From Actinomycetota bacterium (lineage in GTDB: Bacteria; Actinomycetota; Actinomycetes; Propionibacteriales; Nocardioidaceae), in assembly GCA_009702305.1 (NCBI GenBank), contig WLIH01000185.1, positions 1 to 6,056 on the forward strand: a stretch of 6,056 nt of DNA. Direction: 5' to 3'. The notes beneath the pieces were generated by a model. It was given only the letters and a program-made list of their open reading frames with translations, ran no database searches and had not been told where the DNA came from. Made by a program: the position numbers and the translations under genes. Of this stretch, positions 4,781 through 6,056 are shown in pieces. How positions within the stretch are numbered: the first letter of the stretch is position 1; each line of letters begins with the position of its first letter.

Positions 4781-6056
4781 TCAGACGGTGAGCGTGGTCG
4801 CAGCCAGGAAGATCAGCACCACGGCGATGCCGGCGCAGATGCTGACCCGGTCGCGGATGGCATAGAGGATCGGGTCCTCGTTCATCTCGCCGCGGTGGGC
4901 CAGCAGCCAGATCCGCATCAGCCAGGCCAGGATCAGCGGCACGCTGAACCACAGCAGGCCGGGGGTGTCGTAGAGCTTGGCGGTCGCCTCGTCGCTGATG
5001 AAGAGCGTGAAGACGAGCACCGACGCGACGCTCGTCGTCACGCCGTACGACGACAGCAGCTCGAGGTCGTCGGCGCGGTAGCCGCGACCGACAGCGGTCG
5101 AGTTGGTCAACCGGGTGCGGTAGAGCTCGGAGACCCTCTTGACCAGGGCGAGGCTGAGGAAGAAGAAGCAGGAGAAGCTGAGCAGCCAGGTCGACAGCGT
5201 GACCTGCACCGCAGCGGCGCCGGCCACGATCCGGATCGTGTAGAGCACCGCCAGGGTCAGCACGTCGATCAGCGGCTTGCGCTTGAGCGCCAGGCTGTAG
5301 GCCGTCGTCACGACCAGGTAGACGACCAGCACGGCCGAGAGCAGCGGTGAGACCGCGAGACCGAGACCGAGGGCGGCGAGCGCGAGCAGCGGCCACGCGA
5401 CCCAGCCGGCCAGCAGGCTGGCGGTGCCCGCGGCGAAGGGACGCGTGCGCTTGGTCGGGTGGTCGCGGTCGTTCTCGACGTCGGCGATGTCGTTGAGCAG
5501 GTACACGCTGGACGCGGCGAGGTTGAAGCTGACGAACGCCAGGACCGCCGCCACCACCGAGTCGAGCTCGGAGATCCGGTGGGCGCTGAGCAGCGGCACG
5601 AAGATCAGCGAGTTCTTGGTCCACTGGTGCGGCCGCAGCGCCCGCACCCAGGCTCGCGCCCGGTCGTGCGGACGGTCGAAGCTGTGTCCGGCGCGGGTCG
5701 TGCTGGTCGCCTTCGCGAGCAGGGCGCGGTCGCCGCCGACCACGTGGGCGACGGCGGCACGACGCCACACGGCGAGGTCGTGACGGTGGTTGCCGACGTA
5801 CTCGAAGCCCTGCTCGCCGAATCGGGCGACCAGCGCGTCGGCCTTCGCCTCGGAGGACAGATTGGTCGTGGCGTCGGAGGCGAGGACCAGGTCGAAGATG
5901 CCGAGGTGGTCGGCCACCGCCTGCGCGGCTCCCTCAGCGCACGCGCTCGCCAGCACCAGGGTACGACCGCGGGCCTTCTCCTGTCGCAGCCAGGTCAGCA
6001 GCTCGGGGTGGTAGGCGAGGTGCTCGACGCGGACCGGCGCGGCGTCCCACAGCTCC
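4781..6056 (-). CDS. HAD-like domain fused to UbiA-family polyprenyl-phosphate phosphoribosyltransferase-like protein (5' end outside window)
   Basis: The 424 visible residues are open to the right edge, so the start is missing. Residues 1-110 are a HAD-fold domain: motif II VLASA (34-38), a motif III-like Lys in SSEAKAD (67-73), and motif IV as GNHRHD (88-93), where most HAD enzymes have GDxxxD. Motif I would lie outside the window. Residues 134-424 are a multi-spanning UbiA domain with the entry motif RPHQWTKN (141-148), the Asp-rich motif NDIADVENDRDHPTKRTRP (188-206), which matches the NDxxDxExDxxHPxKRxRP form of mycobacterial DPPR synthase (Rv3806c), and a second conserved region KRKPLIDVLTLAVLYTIR (258-275). 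Such HAD-UbiA fusions are known in bacteria. By analogy the membrane domain should move phosphoribose from PRPP to a polyprenyl phosphate, feeding decaprenyl-phospho-arabinose or a related envelope sugar donor, and the HAD domain might remove the 5-phosphate. The exact substrate is inferred. Confidence 0.9.
   Translation of the reverse strand, partial: ELWDAAPVRVEHLAYHPELLTWLRQEKARGRTLVLASACAEGAAQAVADHLGIFDLVLASDATTNLSSEAKADALVARFGEQGFEYVGNHRHDLAVWRRAAVAHVVGGDRALLAKATSTTRAGHSFDRPHDRARAWVRALRPHQWTKNSLIFVPLLSAHRISELDSVVAAVLAFVSFNLAASSVYLLNDIADVENDRDHPTKRTRPFAAGTASLLAGWVAWPLLALAALGLGLAVSPLLSAVLVVYLVVTTAYSLALKRKPLIDVLTLAVLYTIRIVAGAAAVQVTLSTWLLSFSCFFFLSLALVKRVSELYRTRLTNSTAVGRGYRADDLELLSSYGVTTSVASVLVFTLFISDEATAKLYDTPGLLWFSVPLILAWLMRIWLLAHRGEMNEDPILYAIRDRVSICAGIAVVLIFLAATTLTV

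Noticed and set aside
4146..5768. Long minus-strand open frame spanning the secreted-protein gene, the terminator and part of the UbiA gene
   Set aside because: It crosses a strong convergent terminator, is rich in Arg/Ala/Pro without motifs, and overlaps the real UbiA frame on the same strand.

Overview
The window looks like ordinary chromosome from a high-GC actinobacterium, probably of the Nocardioides/Propionibacteriales type. The reasons are the very GC-rich third codon positions, frequent GTG starts, a homodimeric-type pyruvate dehydrogenase E1 (AceE), an actinobacterial DUF3052 protein, a mycobacterial-type AhpE peroxiredoxin and a UbiA-family protein resembling the decaprenyl-phosphate phosphoribosyltransferase of arabinan synthesis. 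The genus is an inference from gene content. I see no transposase, integrase, phage gene or CRISPR array.

Layout. Bases 1-924 (minus strand) hold the N-terminal third of aceE, running off the left edge. A 187-base divergent gap (925-1111) carries a perfect 12-base palindrome and a weak -10 for aceE. On the plus strand follow a DUF3052 gene (1112-1555), then a FadD-type acyl-CoA/AMP ligase (1625-3256) that overlaps an AhpE-like peroxiredoxin gene (3253-3717) by four bases. Bases 3718-3890 are non-coding but structured: a short hairpin, a TAGACT -10-like hexamer, a 15-bp hairpin and a tandem 9-base repeat. They lead to tRNA-Val(UAC) at 3891-3962. A further 159-base gap with a candidate promoter precedes a small secreted or anchored basic protein with a Thr-Gly linker (4122-4706). 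A hairpin of up to 26 base pairs (4718-4774) separates it from a convergent minus-strand gene (4781 to beyond 6056) encoding a HAD-like domain fused to a UbiA-family prenyl-phosphate transferase.

How it fits together. aceE next to DUF3052 with ahpE close by recalls the mycobacterial aceE/Rv2239c/ahpE neighbourhood, so this half is probably a conserved core locus linking central carbon entry (pyruvate to acetyl-CoA), acyl activation and peroxide defence. The ligase/ahpE overlap indicates translational coupling. The right half is a separate unit. The HAD-UbiA protein plausibly makes a polyprenyl-phosphate-linked pentose precursor for cell-envelope glycans. The secreted protein beside it is of unknown function, and nothing in the sequence ties the two together.

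I found no clearly new multi-gene system. The items most worth a second look are the HAD-UbiA fusion with an altered HAD motif, the structured non-coding stretch 3780-3842, the palindrome between aceE and the DUF3052 gene, and the orphan secreted protein.
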